Shown piece by piece: positions 1 to 12,649 of a stretch of 64,000 bases of DNA; within the stretch, counting starts at the first letter, position 1; every line of letters begins with the position of its first letter. The DNA comes from Owenia fusiformis (Eukaryota > Annelida > Polychaeta > Sabellida > Oweniidae). Location: assembly GCA_903813345.2 (NCBI GenBank), contig CAIIXF020000005.1, positions 6,103,375-6,167,374 on the forward strand, read 5' to 3'. Position numbers and translations under genes: made by a program. The notes under the pieces were generated by a model. It saw nothing but the letters and a program-made list of their open reading frames with translations. It did no database searches and was not told where the DNA came from.

Positions 1-275
1 CGAAAATAATGAATTTGGGACGGAGGGGGAGGGGACGGAGGGGGGGGGGAGCAATATGTATATAAGACATGATTAGAGATGTTTCGCGACTTAAAGTCCT
101 TTTACTCCAAATGTCCCCATTTTTCAGTCTCCAGGGGTATATCATCCAGTTTCTTACTAAGTTAATGAGTTCATTTTTCAAATACAAGAATTCGTGTGAA
201 GTTGTTTCACTTTATAGAATTATTACTCCCCCCCTCCGTCCCCTCCCCCCCTCCGTCCCATTTTAATTATTTTCG
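1..275. mobile_element. G-rich TIR element in copy A intron
   Basis: The first 50 bases (CGAAAATAATGAATTTGGGA then GGACGGAGGGGG repeats) are inverted at 226-275. A third, partial copy of the C-rich end lies at 547-571. The element may extend left of the window. The end repeats carry several runs of four or more G. Confidence 0.6.
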
Positions 276-3200
276 ATTATTTTTTATTTTACGTATGGAT
301 ACTTATTTTATAAATTCAGCAATGACATTAATTTAGTTATGATAACATCACTTACAAGTATTTATTACAGGTCGTGTAGTCCATTGTTGCTTGATTTATA
401 GCAAAAACTTTTACTTTTGCACGTTGGTTGCGTTGCGCCTTTTTTAATAGATCTTATATCTTATTTAATTTGCAATTCAATCGTAAACTCTGTCTTGAAA
501 AAATAATTTTACCAGATTTGTTGAATTTTCTAGCGGAAATTGCCTGCTCCCCCCTCCGTCCCATTTTCACGATCACCAGGCGTGAATACAGAAAAATAAA
601 GAAAATATGATTGATAAAGGACCATGCACCCATTTTTTACAGAAGGTACATACTTGCCAACAGATAAAGACTTGCTCAATGTTATTTCGTATCCTTTGCT
701 GTGCTTGTCTTTGTGGGGGAACGAAATTGTCAACTGTCTTCTGTTGGCCAATGCTCGAAGATACCTACATGTAGGCAATATAAGATACCACTTTACAGAT
801 TCTAATGTAGAAAAATATGTTTTAAAATCATTTTGACCTGGTAAATTAAGTCTTCAAGTCCTGGTAAATTAAGTCTTCAAAATATAACATTATTAGCCTT
901 TGAGCTTTGTAATGTTGCTTAATTGACCAGTTCTTCATTGCATAGGGCTCAAAGGATTCCATTTTTCGTACATAACAGTAAATATTATTTATAATCTATT
1001 CATTATAATTATAAACTAAAAGCTGTACATGTTATGAAGTTGTAAGAGCATACAAAATATACTAGGTAACAGCATTTTCACTTTCAAATACGGTGCTGAG
1101 AAAGGGGTTCAAGTATTTTTTCAGGAAAGCTTCCGGATGGCACATTATTCCTTGATGCATAGAGATTTAGGTACGGTATACATCAGTAAAACCGTAGAAA
1201 AAATGACAAATGAGAGAAAGAATTAATAGAAGGCTTCTATTTACCAATGCTTACCATGGTTGTTCCGTAGGATCGTATGATTGTTCCCTACCGACGCCAG
1301 GTTTAGTCATTATAATACCATGTGTAGTTGCAATATATCGTCTTATTATAGATTCGTCATCTTGGGATATCCAAAATGAGTCTATGTCATCGAGAACCGT
1401 TACTATACTCCGGATATTTTCCTACAGTTATCGGATAATATTTTGTAAAGTTCTTTATTCTTCAACGTGTATTAATTCTAATGACTTATGTTATGGACTC
1501 AAATTGCAACGTTGCTACTTGATTCTTTTCCCGTTAGCTTATGGTTTGGAATAATCAGGCCTTGTTTTTCTTATGAGTGGTGTACTCTGTACTCTTTCGT
1601 TATTTTCTAAGAGTACACCAGTCAATAATCTCAATTTCAATTATCTTGAGGATAGGATGGGAATGAAAATGCATTTTAAACTAATTGCAACACAGTCTAA
1701 ACCATACATTTATAACACTTTCAGATAAGCTTTTTTAGTTTGGGTCTAAATAAGGACGATTGTTTGAACAAAGACGATTTGTTCTCATACTATTTTACCT
1801 ATTTTGACAATTTTCTAAAAATACCAACCTTTAAAGTATCGAATGACTCTTCATTTTTTCCTTCCATATATTCAATGATTTTGTCAACTGTTGATTTTGT
1901 CTCTGGGAATGTTACGAATCTTATCGGATTTGTGAACGCCTTTGCAGCAAGGAAAGTTGATGGCATATCTATAACAGTTGATGGCACAGTAAAGCCATAT
2001 AGTTCTCGTAGTGGTTGAGCGGAATACTACTGGTCACCACAAAATCACACCCCATTCTCTTATACGTGGTAGCACCGGAAGTTTACGACGTTATACAAGT
2101 ATTTTCGGCGGGAGATTTGTAAGTACTCATTTGTTTCACCGTATTGACAGAAAATGTTTCTTTCCTTTTCGTAGAAATATTGACCATACCATTCAGATAG
2201 ACCTCCAGTATCACAACGTCTCAACATTTCCTCTGAACAAGGTATAAAACCTCTCAAACCTTCTAGAAAACACGACAATGTTTTTGAAAAAAATTATCAT
2301 AGATCACAAAAATTATCATAGTTTCTATAATTCTAACTCTATTATCTTGAAATATTGATTATATTAACAATACATTTTTATACATCATCCAGGCACTTCA
2401 GTTTTCCAAATATCAATGAAAGAATTCGGGGGATATTAATTTTTCTTTGAAAGTATACGACGTAAAAGAGTTACGACATTTCATTGTAGATTTTTATTCC
2501 CTGGACGCCGTACTCCTTTTACACTTTCGTACACTTCGTACACGTCGTACACTTTCAAAGAAAAATTAATTTCCCCGGAATTATTTCATTGATTTGGGAA
2601 ACTGAAGTGTCTGGATGATATGTCGAAATTGTACTGTAAATCTTATCAATTTTTCAAGATGATAGGGCTAAACATTTGAAAACTATAATGATTTTCGTGA
2701 AAAATTATCATTGTTTTTCAAGAAATTGTCGTGCTTTCTAGAAGGTTTCAGAAAATTTAGACCGTGTTCAGACAAAATGTCGAGACGTAGTGATACTAGA
2801 GGTATATCTGCATATGGTCAATGTTTCTGTCAAATCGTCAAAAATAAATGAGTACTTATACATCTCCCGTAGAAAATACTGGGTATAACGTCGTAAAGTT
2901 CTGGTGCTACGACGTATAACAAGTGTGAAAATAAATCATAATGCAAAAGCATTGGCTGCACACATGACTGGGGTAAAGGTGGCCAACCCGTTCGCCAATC
3001 TCCGAGCCTTCGTTCAGTGCAATCCGTGCCTCCTCTACCTTATTTCATGCAGATCTTTAAATTCCCCTTCTTAAAATATTGACTTACTTCAAAAAAGTAG
3101 ATTTCTTCGTATTTACTCCTGATTTAAATCAGTGTATTTTATAAATTGTTTATTTCTAATGCAAGAATTCATTAGTAAGAAAAATACTTGTAATTCGTAG

Positions 3201-6200
3201 AAAACTGTTAAAAATAAGTGAGGCTAAAGGATTTTGCAAGAAAAGAAAGATAAGAAAGTGTTTATTAACACCATTGCTATGTAGTTCATTTAGACTTCCT
3301 TTTGGAAGTGACGTCATTTCAAACCCCCCCCCGCTTTCGTAATTTTCACCGTCTAGTTTACGAATACCACATGGTAAAATGATTTGTGAACGTTATCATT
3401 TATGTTGTATCAAAGATTTGGCGTTGTTGATGCAATAGTACAGACCGGACTTATTTCTCCACGTTTTGGAGATCGTGTCCCGGGAATAGTAGAATTGATT
3501 TAACATCGTCAGAGAGGTAGTGAAGGTACGCAACGAACGGAATGAAATCTGAGAATGCCCGTTCGGATTCACATGACTTTTTGATATAGATAATGAATGC
3601 AAAAGTTCATTAAAACTTTTGAATTGAATGAAGCTAGGAAGACCTAGGGCATATAAATTTTGGGTATTTTCAATTTACCTTTGGTTACTATAGAGTCATA
3701 CTGTCTGCACATTTGGAGGTCTTGAATAAGATCAGTCCTATGGTATACAAATCTGGAGACCACATCATTGTTTGCAATTGAAAAGACTGTTCCATTCACA
3801 GGTATTACCACACAGATGGTAAAATTTGTTCTTTCGATCTGAAAGATAAATTCTATTTTTTCCTTGTATGTAACAAATTATGTTAATATATATTTTTGCC
3901 CCAAGGAGTAAGGCATGTTGACATAACCTTATGCGTATTAATCATAGGCTCTGAGATGAAACTGATGCTACATAATGATAAATAAATAAATATATTAGAG
4001 TTCATAATTGCTTTGAATCCGAGAGGCTTTTTTGTTTTTTATAAAGTGTAAAGAATTTTCTTTTTACCCTTTCCCATGAATATTCGGCCTTCTCCATTGT
4101 TACTTCGTAGACTCCTTCCATTGAACTTGCTCCTCGAGGAAACACACGACCAGATTCTATAATCCTTTTCCCAGAGGTGCCGCGTTTCATTTCCTCAATG
4201 ATTCCTTCTTTGGCAGCTGTCCTTTCCAAATTACTAATAGGGACGAACAATATATCGTTTTTCATTACGAATGGTCTGGGTAATGATGGGTGCACAATTG
4301 TTCGACCTTTATTGTCTATCATAAATGCATATGCTTGATCACCATCATTGAAATACGTGATGTCTGTTAACAGGTCCGTCATTGTCATATCAACACATGC
4401 TACGCCTTTGATAGTACCTTTGTGATGTACCGGTAAACATATCGACGTCACAAGACCTAAAACAGCATACTGGCTAAATAGTGCTGGAGCCAATACATGT
4501 GACAACTTTAGTTGCTTCAACTTATCTAAGTGCATCCATTCATCTTCATTGTGTGAGAGACAAAACTATTGCAAAGTACAGGGTGGGCCAAAAAACGCCA
4601 CTTTTTTTCAAAATGCTAACTTTTTTATTTTTGATACAAAATCATAATTTGCATACCAAATGAAACTTGAGGTTGTTATCTAGCCATGAATCATGAATTA
4701 TACACTTTTACTTGAATAAAATATGTCACCAGAGTGTCACTTAAACATGTGGTGTGCCATGAGAAATAAGCATAATTTGCAAAATGTTCCTGAACTGATA
4801 CGGCCTGATGACCACCAAGCTAACAGCCCTGATGCAAACCCCAGTGAGTATAGGGTATGGGGAGGTATCCAGGAGATGGTAAGAAGGCACCCAATCTAAA
4901 AAATTGCTCAACTAAAGCTGGCAATTAAGACATGTTGAAAAAAACTTAGCTAACATTTCATTGATACTGCTATATCAGCAAGGCGACTGAAACTAAAATC
5001 TATCATCAAATAGGATGGCGGACCAATTGAACTCCTCTTTTAGATCAAATATAATCCAAGTTGAAGGACTTGTTACATTATATTATTACTAAGAACCCTT
5101 GGCACTATATAACTGCAAAATTTGGGGTATATATGTAGGTTGAAAAATAAAAAAGTTATAGCGTCTTGAAAAAAAGTGGCGTTTCTTTGGACCACCCTGT
5201 ATATATTTACCCAAGCCTAATGCATCTATGTATGGTGTTGCAATTATTGGTGAATCATACGTAGACCTGCTGAAATACTGGTAATAGGAGGACATCGTCT
5301 GTCGAAGATTTAAAGCGTCTTCAACAACAGTAAAAGTGCCTTCCTAAAATAAAAAATAATAAACCACCTGTAAATGCTTTGTTGTTTCTCTTTTGATAAA
5401 TCATTTATGTTGACGTATCTACAAGTGGTGAATAAATATATAAGATAACATATCGAGTACATGGGATAAATTATAAATATTTCTCATGGATAAAATTACT
5501 CAGCCGTATCGTTTTTCTAGTCTAGCAATAAAATTCTCACCCTAACTTTTCCATTTGTTTCATCTCTTATTGTTTGATTGGCCATTTTTGTCAGAATTTG
5601 TTGTGTGCTTTCATCCGTAGCAACTGTAATACATGTAAATGTATATGGCTCTAATTGTCACTGCAGTGTATGTCGTTGTTCTCAATATGCATTGAATATT
5701 AGGTAACACTTACCGGAACCAATACCATAAGTAAGTATCACAACTTTGTTTTTCAGCTTAGTGTTTCCATTCATAATTGCTTCAAAGATTGTTGAAGTGT
5801 TAGCATCTGTTGGTGTACCGTCCGTGAGGAAAAGAATCACTTTATCTAAGAAAAAATAATTTTGGAACATGTCAAAACACGTGTGCTTCATGTACTCAAC
5901 TGGAAGATTCTTCCACTACAATATTTCTCACTTTTTGTATTCGAATTTAAAATGAATTAGGTCAAACCAAGGATCATATAGACTTATTGGTGAGTAAGCC
6001 TGGCAAAATCATAAACATAAAATTCATTGAATATAAATAAAACCTTTATATCAAAAGAACGATAGGACATTAACACAAATTTTAACCTTATTGTAAGTAT
6101 AACTTAACATAATTTATCAATACAACATTAGGCCAACACTCGTTATTTTATTTGATTCATTTTGAAATCTTCACGCAAATGAACAAACCTCTCGCTTCAT

Positions 6201-9200
6201 TTCCGTCCAAATCAACTGAATCGAGAAGAAGATTAAAGACAGTCTCAATTGCAGCTGTGTAATTGGTGTTCTCATCCACAGTTATTTTATCAACATTGCG
6301 TTTAAGAATTTCTATGTTTTGCGGTATTGCGAAAGCAAGTTGATTCTTAAAGCAGGTCGGTGTAAGTTCTGGATCACCCATCGCTACAGATGCTGTTGTT
6401 GAGAACTCAACTATTCCTATCTTAATATGAATATACAACAGTATAAATGTGAATTTGTATGAGAGTAAAGTAAGTTAGGTAGCCATAATTATTGAACCTT
6501 AAAATTGTACTAGAGGGAATCCGCGGAGATTCCATTTTTGTTTACTTTTTTTGCGCATGGGCAATATGTCCAATTTTAGCTAGTTTAATGTAAAAACAAA
6601 TAACTGTCAACTCCAATATATGTTCTCTATTCATTGGCAGTAAACTTTCGTTTGGTATATAAACTAAAACCGAATGAATTACAGAAAATCATTTTGAATC
6701 ATGGGAAAGGAGTAGATTCAATTTTGCACATGCGCAAAAACCGAACCAATTAAAACCTGACCCTCGAGCAGATTGCCTCGACTCTAAAACTGGTATGACA
6801 TTACCAAAATGAATAATCTTCAAAAAAGGAAAACTTACTCGATCTGAAGGGTTCAATGTTTCTAAGATAGTCATTGAGGCTTCTTTGGCTACACGAATTA
6901 GTAACCTCGTGCTAAAAGCTGAAATCGGATTACTCATCGACTTTGATTTGTCCAGCACTATTACAACATCTTTTGGTTCAGGTGTAGCTGTTTCAACATA
7001 CCAAGGTCTGAAAAACATATTGTGGGAAAATTTCATTTTATGTGTTTATCCTTTTAATTTTCTCACTTGTGCAGTTTCATGTTTAATTAAAAAATCTACT
7101 TTGATTGTTCCATTATGCAAGGGATAGGGGGACCCCTGTTTGTTAGTGGAAATTCCGTTGGTTTTTCAGACAGGACGGGGAATCCATTCATTTACTGCAA
7201 GGCAGTGCCCTTGATTTAGAAATGCAAAACTCTTAGCAGTCATGTGACCAGTAGCATGAGTCAGAATGAAGGTCGCCATCTTGAAAGTAGGAGATGAGGT
7301 CTAATGGGGGAGAGAAACCCACGTACACGTTATGTACACGATATGTACACGTTTGAGTATCCATTGGCCATCAGGAGGGAAATATTTAGAAGGAACATAA
7401 CGTGAGGATATACCAGAAAGGATTAGGGAGGAAAATCAAATAGATATCAAAGATTTCTGGACCTTAGAGAAGACAGCATTAATTCGAGTATTTTTTCTAA
7501 TTTGTTCAGGATTTGATTTTAAAGCACCAGACGGTAAGGAGCTGTACAGAAACAGAAAAATCTCCGAGGCAAGAGAAGCCTAAAATGGCTACAAGGAACG
7601 TCCAACAGACTCAGAAGAGCTTCCCCATACGGCAAAGAGACATACGGAGCCAGGTGAAACCTCCAACAGCAGCAAAGAGCTTCAGATTGCTGTACGGACA
7701 GTTCATTTTCACCACTGATTCTAGTTAGCTACTATAAGGTCTCAGAAGTCTCCAAAGGACTCATCTAGCAGTGAGGACCTTCCCCTAGACGGCGAGGAGC
7801 CGAACAGACAAGGGGCGTTCCAGGTGGAACTTCAAACGGCAGCAAAGAGCTTCAGCTTCGGTTTCAGCAGTGACTGTAGTTAGCTACTATAAGCTCTCGG
7901 AAACCACTAAAAGACTCATCACGTAGTGAGGAGCTTCCCCCAGACGGTCGTACAGACCAATGGAGAGCATTAAAGAGCCATCGGGAGCCGAGAGCGCCAA
8001 AGAGCCAATAGGATCCAGACAGAGCGCACAAGAGCCATGTAAAGCACTCAAGAGCAATTGGGAGCCAAGAGCGCAAAAGAGCCACCAGGAGCCAAGCAGA
8101 GTGCTAATGAGCCAATAGGACACATACAGAGCACTCAAGAGCCATACGAGCCAATCAGAGAGCTAGAGAACCATTGGGAGCCAAGAGCGCAAAATATCTA
8201 TTTTCGTGAGTGGAGAAATATGTTCGGGAAAGAGGAAATGGTGGTGCGCGACATAAGATTTCACGTTTGCGACGTGAGAATCGTGGTTCGAGCACAAGGA
8301 ACGTAGTTCGCGAGGTCAGAACTGATGTTCGCGTTGGCTCCCAGGATCGATATTTTCCAACAATGAAAACCAATATCTCGATCATTTCTTGTGATATTTT
8401 TAAAGTAGGTCCAAATTTTTAGAAGGGTAAAGTTCGCGGGAATTTTGCATTAGGTAAGGTAGTGGATGCACGGATTGCACTCACGAAGGCTAGGAGTTTG
8501 TTTAATTTGTATACCTGAATCTGTTGTCATAGCCCTTGCAGCCGGCGCTTTCCCCGCTGTGTGCGGCGGGATACTGTGTAAATATACCTTGTTCTGTTCC
8601 AAAGTACTGCCATCTGAGATCGCGAAGATTTCTGAAATGGCAATGAGTTTTTTGGAGGCCATTTATTGTTCCCAGTCTCTCACTGAAGAAGAGTCCTCTT
8701 TGCATAGTTAACGAGGGACTGATGGAACAGGTCATGACACTTTCATGAAAAAAGAAAATGAATCAAAGTAATTATGCCAGCTTGACCTCGTTTTGGTGTT
8801 TCTGCAAAAATGTTCTTAAGAAATCAGAATATTAGTAATCAGATATTAATCCACATTTCATCGTCAGAAATTGATAATTCCACAGGCCCGTTGCCAGGGG
8901 GGTTCGCAGGGTTCGGGCGAACCCCCCCCTGGCCAAAAATTCTTTCAATATCATGGAGTTTTTCACCATTTTGAGCACTTCTCAAGTGATTTTAGCAATA
9001 TTTGGGCCAAAATTGTCAAATGTGAACCCCCCTGGAAATTTTTGAAAAATGAACCCCCCTTGGCAAATCCTGGCTACGGGCCTGTTCCATTTCATTTAAA
9101 TTAATTACTCAAGATACATGAATATGGAACACATGCTGAGTTTCATAAATTTTGTAAAAATAAAAAAATTAGAGCAAAAAGAAACGAACTTTTCAGATGC

Positions 9201-12200
9201 CCCACATATATTATACCTGCTGTTTTCCCGCATGACTTCAACAACTTTCGAAGTAATATATTCCCGTGTATGATTCTCTGGGGCAAAATCTGATACTTTT
9301 ACACACACATTGGATAGGTCCACCTAAATATGAAAAATAGTTTCACAAATTAACAAATGAAATCTCTCCAAATCTTCCAAAGTGTTACTACAGCAATATG
9401 GAGTTTTCTATGAAAAAGGCAAGTCAAGGGACCATTTGCTATATCTATTAAAAGCTAAATGGCAGCACGTGTGTGTGACAGTAATGTCTTGATGTACTAA
9501 TTTTTCCTTTTGGGTTAATTAATTTAAAACTCCTTTGGTATGTAACTAGCTATGCGATTCTAGTAACTAGCTATGTCGTAATAAAAAAACACACAAAGAA
9601 AATGCTATCAAATAGAAGAAACTGCTCGTCTTTAATGGTTGAAAATGCAGATCTCCTAAACTCTCATTATAAACGAGACTTCAATGAGACTCCAACGGGA
9701 TTTAGAAAACCGTCTATCCATTATGATTGAAAATGTTACTTCATGCAAGAAAAGTAACAAACATGACATGTCATGATCATCAATGATTTAAAGTATTCAT
9801 GAAAGGAAATGACTCAAATAACGGATGACGAAATTTCCAATTTCAGAATTTGAACGTTATTGGACGATCTATCAGCATATCTGTACGCAAAAATACATAT
9901 ACATATATTGTATCTTTGAGTATTAAACTCAGCAACTTGTTGTTCTGGATCATGGGTAACAGTTTAGGCAGTCTTACTTCTGTGGTCTAAGATGCAGCTA
10001 ACATACCTCCGTTTTGAATCTGTAATCCCGAGCAGCTGATTTGAAATCACAACATTGTTCATGGCCAATCCCTTTATTCGAACCGAAATTTTCATAATCA
10101 TCCTCAATTGCCTTCTCAAGTTGACGGGCTGCGCCTATGAACTGCTCGAACTTTTTTCCTAGTGAACCTGTCAGCTATCCAGAGAAAATAAAACGTACAA
10201 ACCATTTTACAATTTTAAAATATTGTTACTTAGGGCGGGGGTTAAGATGGCGCGTTCTTTGACACCTTAATCTGCTGATTAGTTACATCTGAACATATAC
10301 CTGCATGTAATTAAGTTAATTACATGCAGGTATATGTTCAGATATAACTAATTAACCAATACAATCCACTAATCTAATAGTAGATTTGTAGAATAACAAA
10401 TGCGTACCTCGGGAAGGTTTCTGGTGCTCACTGTCTTTTGTTGAAAAGTAACATCTTCGTCTAAATATTTCTAAATTAGAGAAATAACAATTTGCAAAGA
10501 TACATTCGGTACCGATGGACATTATAAACTCAGACAAGGATTCAGAACATAATTCTTACTCAAAAAATATATTTTGGTTGTCTTGTCTTGTGAATTGAAC
10601 CATATCAAAACCTTGTTTTGACATTTAGAATTTATGTCACATTGATCCCCATGTTAACAACCAGTTTTGACAAATGAACGCTGCTTAAAATGTAATTAAC
10701 AGTTATCCTTTTGGCATAAAATGAAACTTTAGAATAAGTTAGACTTTTAGGTATTTTTATTCTATTTCTAGAACTTTCGAAATAGCATGCATAACTAGCT
10801 CCAATATTAATGATCATACCTGGATGGAGTCAAATTCTGAGGTTACTTTCTCCAGATCTGACGTAAATTCTTTTGCATTTAATATTGCAGAATTTACACA
10901 TGTGTTCCTTTCACATAGTAGTGTACCAGTGAGAATCAATACGATAGCGAAATTGACACCACCGTCCATTGTATCCTAAAATATAAAGACCAATTACATT
11001 TAATAAATTGTTAAACCTCAGACGAAAAAGGTTCTCAGGTAGAAAGAAAAAAGTCCACGCAGATATAGCATGCATGACGACATGCTCACACACTCATTTT
11101 GAGTACGTAAATGTGTTATTTAAAGTGTCTCACATATTCGATCAAAATTTGCCATGCAAACATGTTAGTCTACTTTACTGCCCCCCCTTGCTGTAACAAG
11201 GAACCCAAAACACATTAAAACGTAAACATAAACCAATTCGTCACTTCACTATGCAAGTGAGGGGTGTACGCTGTGTGCATGGACTGACACAATATCAGTG
11301 GTCATTTACTATGTCAACTTAGTAACCCTTGCATATCGTGCTCACTCAAGTATTGAATAATTTTTTTATGATCTAAATGTTTGTGGTTTATAAAAAAATG
11401 TGATATGTTTTAGTTAGAAATACATTAATTAATATATTCATTCAAACAGCACTAGAATGCGGGAAGAAAGAGCAATGGTGACAAAATGCAGACAGAATTT
11501 TCCGTAAGGGTTTCAAACATTTCTGAACACAATCATACATGTACTTCATGTGTACTGTTATTTTTAGTGCTATATTTATAGATATAATTTCACGTATTAA
11601 AATCATATTTTCCAGCAATGACTTCAAATTCGGAACCACACCCATATCACATTTTCTTCAATAACTCCAAACATGTGTAAACATTGACCATGTGCATATA
11701 AATTCAGATTTCACGAGCTCTTTCCTATTCGAGTACCTCATACACCCCTGCATGGATTTGAGTTGGATTCGCCTTTTATACGTGAGCCGACACACTCGCA
11801 AACGCTGATTGGATAAAGATTGCGAGAATCTTTAAGTCATATAATATAATGTCCTGATTTCTAGATGAAATCTGGCATCAAGTATTTCAAGAATATATTC
11901 GAAACTGAGCTACGAGTCACCATTCTTAAATGCATAAAAAGCAATGATAAAGATGCAAAGTCTAAAAACTTACGATGTTCAATAAACAATAAACATACTA
12001 CTATATATTACTAGATTATGTAATTCATTGCGATTGGTGCACGCACCCTGATGAGATAAACCAAGACCTGGCAAGCAATTGAATACTGCTTAGCATTCAG
12101 GCCTGTAGCCAGGGGGGGGGGGGGGTTCGATGGGTTCGAGCGACCCCCCCCTGACAAAAGATTCTTTCAAAATCATGCAGTTTTCATCGTTCTGAGCACT

Positions 12201-12600
12201 TTTTAAGTGATTTTGGCCATTTTTGGACCAAAATTGTCAAAAGTGAACCCCCCCTAGAATTGTTCAAAAAGTGAACCCCCCTTGGCAAATCCTGGCTACG
12301 GGCCTGCATTACATTGTCAATTACAGAACTGTAACTGTTCGAAGGTCCGGCCATACTATTTGTCGTATTGTCTATGTATGAATTAATGAAAAACGTTTAT
12401 AGTTTCATGCATTTAATTCAAATATACCATACAGAGTTCATATTCAGAAGTTTAAATGGTACTGTAAACTGTAAAATAAATATACAAATTCAGCTTACCT
12501 TTTTGTTGTATTAGTGTGATGTCATCTGATCTATTCGTGTTGAATATTTCGATAAACTTCACTACTAACAAGGTCATCTAATTTTATGGGGCTTTGGAAA
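1..12600 (-). CDS. CACHD1-like VWFA and Cache domain protein, copy A (3' part outside window)
   Basis: Single-pass membrane protein of the CACHD1 / calcium-channel alpha2delta family. Vertebrate members act at the cell surface on voltage-gated calcium channels. The start codon is at 10969-10967 in a signal-peptide exon. Coding exons read leftwards: 10820-10969, 10408-10470, 10007-10174, 9217-9323, 8515-8631, 6839-7007, 6189-6420, 5714-5845, 5541-5623, 5211-5343, 4068-4456, 3679-3838, 1829-1968, 1255-1421, 654-764. All have GT/AG borders and sum to 773 codons plus 2 nt, with no stop. The domains are an N-terminal alpha2delta-type region, a VWA with a DKSKS MIDAS and FLTDGTPTD, and Cache segments (AYAFMIDNKGRTIVHPSLPRP split across DNKGRTIVHP). 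No partner for the next copy B exon (19504-19617) is found at 1-653, so the gene runs off the left edge. This copy looks intact where visible. Exon ends were inferred from paralogue comparison, not transcripts. Confidence 0.88.
2005..2950. mobile_element. Fold-back element in copy A intron
   Basis: Arms of about 450 bp are inverted around 2500. AACCTTCTAGAAAACACGAC (2257) pairs with 2734-2755, TTTTCTTTGAAAGTATACG pairs with 2545-2565, and TTTACGACGTTATAC pairs with 2888-2905. The centre contains TACACTTCGTACACGTCGTA. Non-coding. Confidence 0.65.
4579..5199 (+). mobile_element. Mariner-type element remnant with TA target duplication
   Basis: The ends CAGGGTGGGCCAAAAAACGC and its inverted partner (GCGTTTCTTTGGACCACCCTG) are flanked by TA on both sides (4577-4578, 5200-5201). 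Inside, about 4820-4890 encodes SPDANPSEYRVWG, the conserved motif near the C-terminal catalytic part of mariner transposases. At 621 bp it is a deleted copy. It lies in a copy A intron, 9 bp past the donor of exon 5211-5343. Copy B lacks it at the matching place. Confidence 0.8.
7130..8430. mobile_element. GC-rich insertion in copy A intron
   Basis: This intron is 1.5 kb in copy A but only 181 bp in copy B (27282-27462), and the extra sequence is clearly richer in G and C. It includes an internal duplication (CAGCAAAGAGCTTCAG at 7670 and 7840, TAGTTAGCTACTATAAG at 7725 and 7877). It also includes a stretch at 7955-8180 with about a dozen GAGCCA motifs. I recognise no protein. Probably a transposed segment of unknown class. 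Confidence 0.45.
7955..8180 (+). repeat. Degenerate GAGCCA repeat tract
   Basis: GAGCC(A/G) recurs roughly every 14-20 bases (for example AAAGAGCCAATAGGA, AAGAGCCATGTAAAG, AAAGAGCCACCAGGAGCC), interspersed with AGAGCGC and AGAGCAC. It looks like an old minisatellite. Confidence 0.6.
8883..9084. mobile_element. Short TIR element with CAGGCCCG ends, copy A intron
   Basis: The ends CAGGCCCGTTGCCAGG and CCTGGCTACGGGCCTG are flanked by a TTCCA direct repeat. The interior has C-runs and TTTTGAGCACTTCTCAAGTG. A second family member lies at 12098-12306. Non-coding. Confidence 0.75.
10278..10355. repeat. Near-perfect 78-bp palindrome in copy A intron
   Basis: The left arm ATCTGAACATATACCTGCAT and onwards is repeated inverted immediately after a one-base centre. 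The arms are about 38 bp with one mismatch. Copy B has only a single diverged arm at about 29625-29660. Confidence 0.85.
12098..12306. mobile_element. Second CAGGCCCG-type short TIR element
   Basis: Same family as 8883-9084: CAGGCCTGTAGCCAGG at the left, CCTGGCTACGGGCCTG at the right, and the shared interior phrase AAAATTGTCAAAAGTGAACC. A CATT repeat flanks it. It lies upstream of copy A's first coding exon, within the intron after the 5' UTR exon. Confidence 0.75.
12499..12600 (-). other. Probable 5' UTR exon of copy A
   Basis: On the minus strand the sequence ends in a GTAAGC splice donor (plus-strand gcttac at 12493-12498). The equivalent donor and flanking sequence recur upstream of copy B at 37229. 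The next acceptor, TTTTAG at about 10976-10981, lies just before the start-codon exon. Conservation of the donor in both paralogues is the main support. The transcription start and right-hand limit are not visible, so the right end given is approximate. Confidence 0.55.
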
Positions 12601-12649
12601 TGCCAAATGAAATTTAAAAACATCCGTGTTAAGTTTCATAATATTTCAC

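Noticed and set aside
1210-1554. 114-codon plus-strand frame
   Set aside because: It is antisense to the copy A coding exon 1255-1421; the minus strand matches its paralogue exactly in phase.
4002-4535. Starting the copy A Cache protein at the in-frame Met near 4535
   Set aside because: Exon phases and comparison with copy B put a splice acceptor at 4457-4458; the Met lies in the intron.
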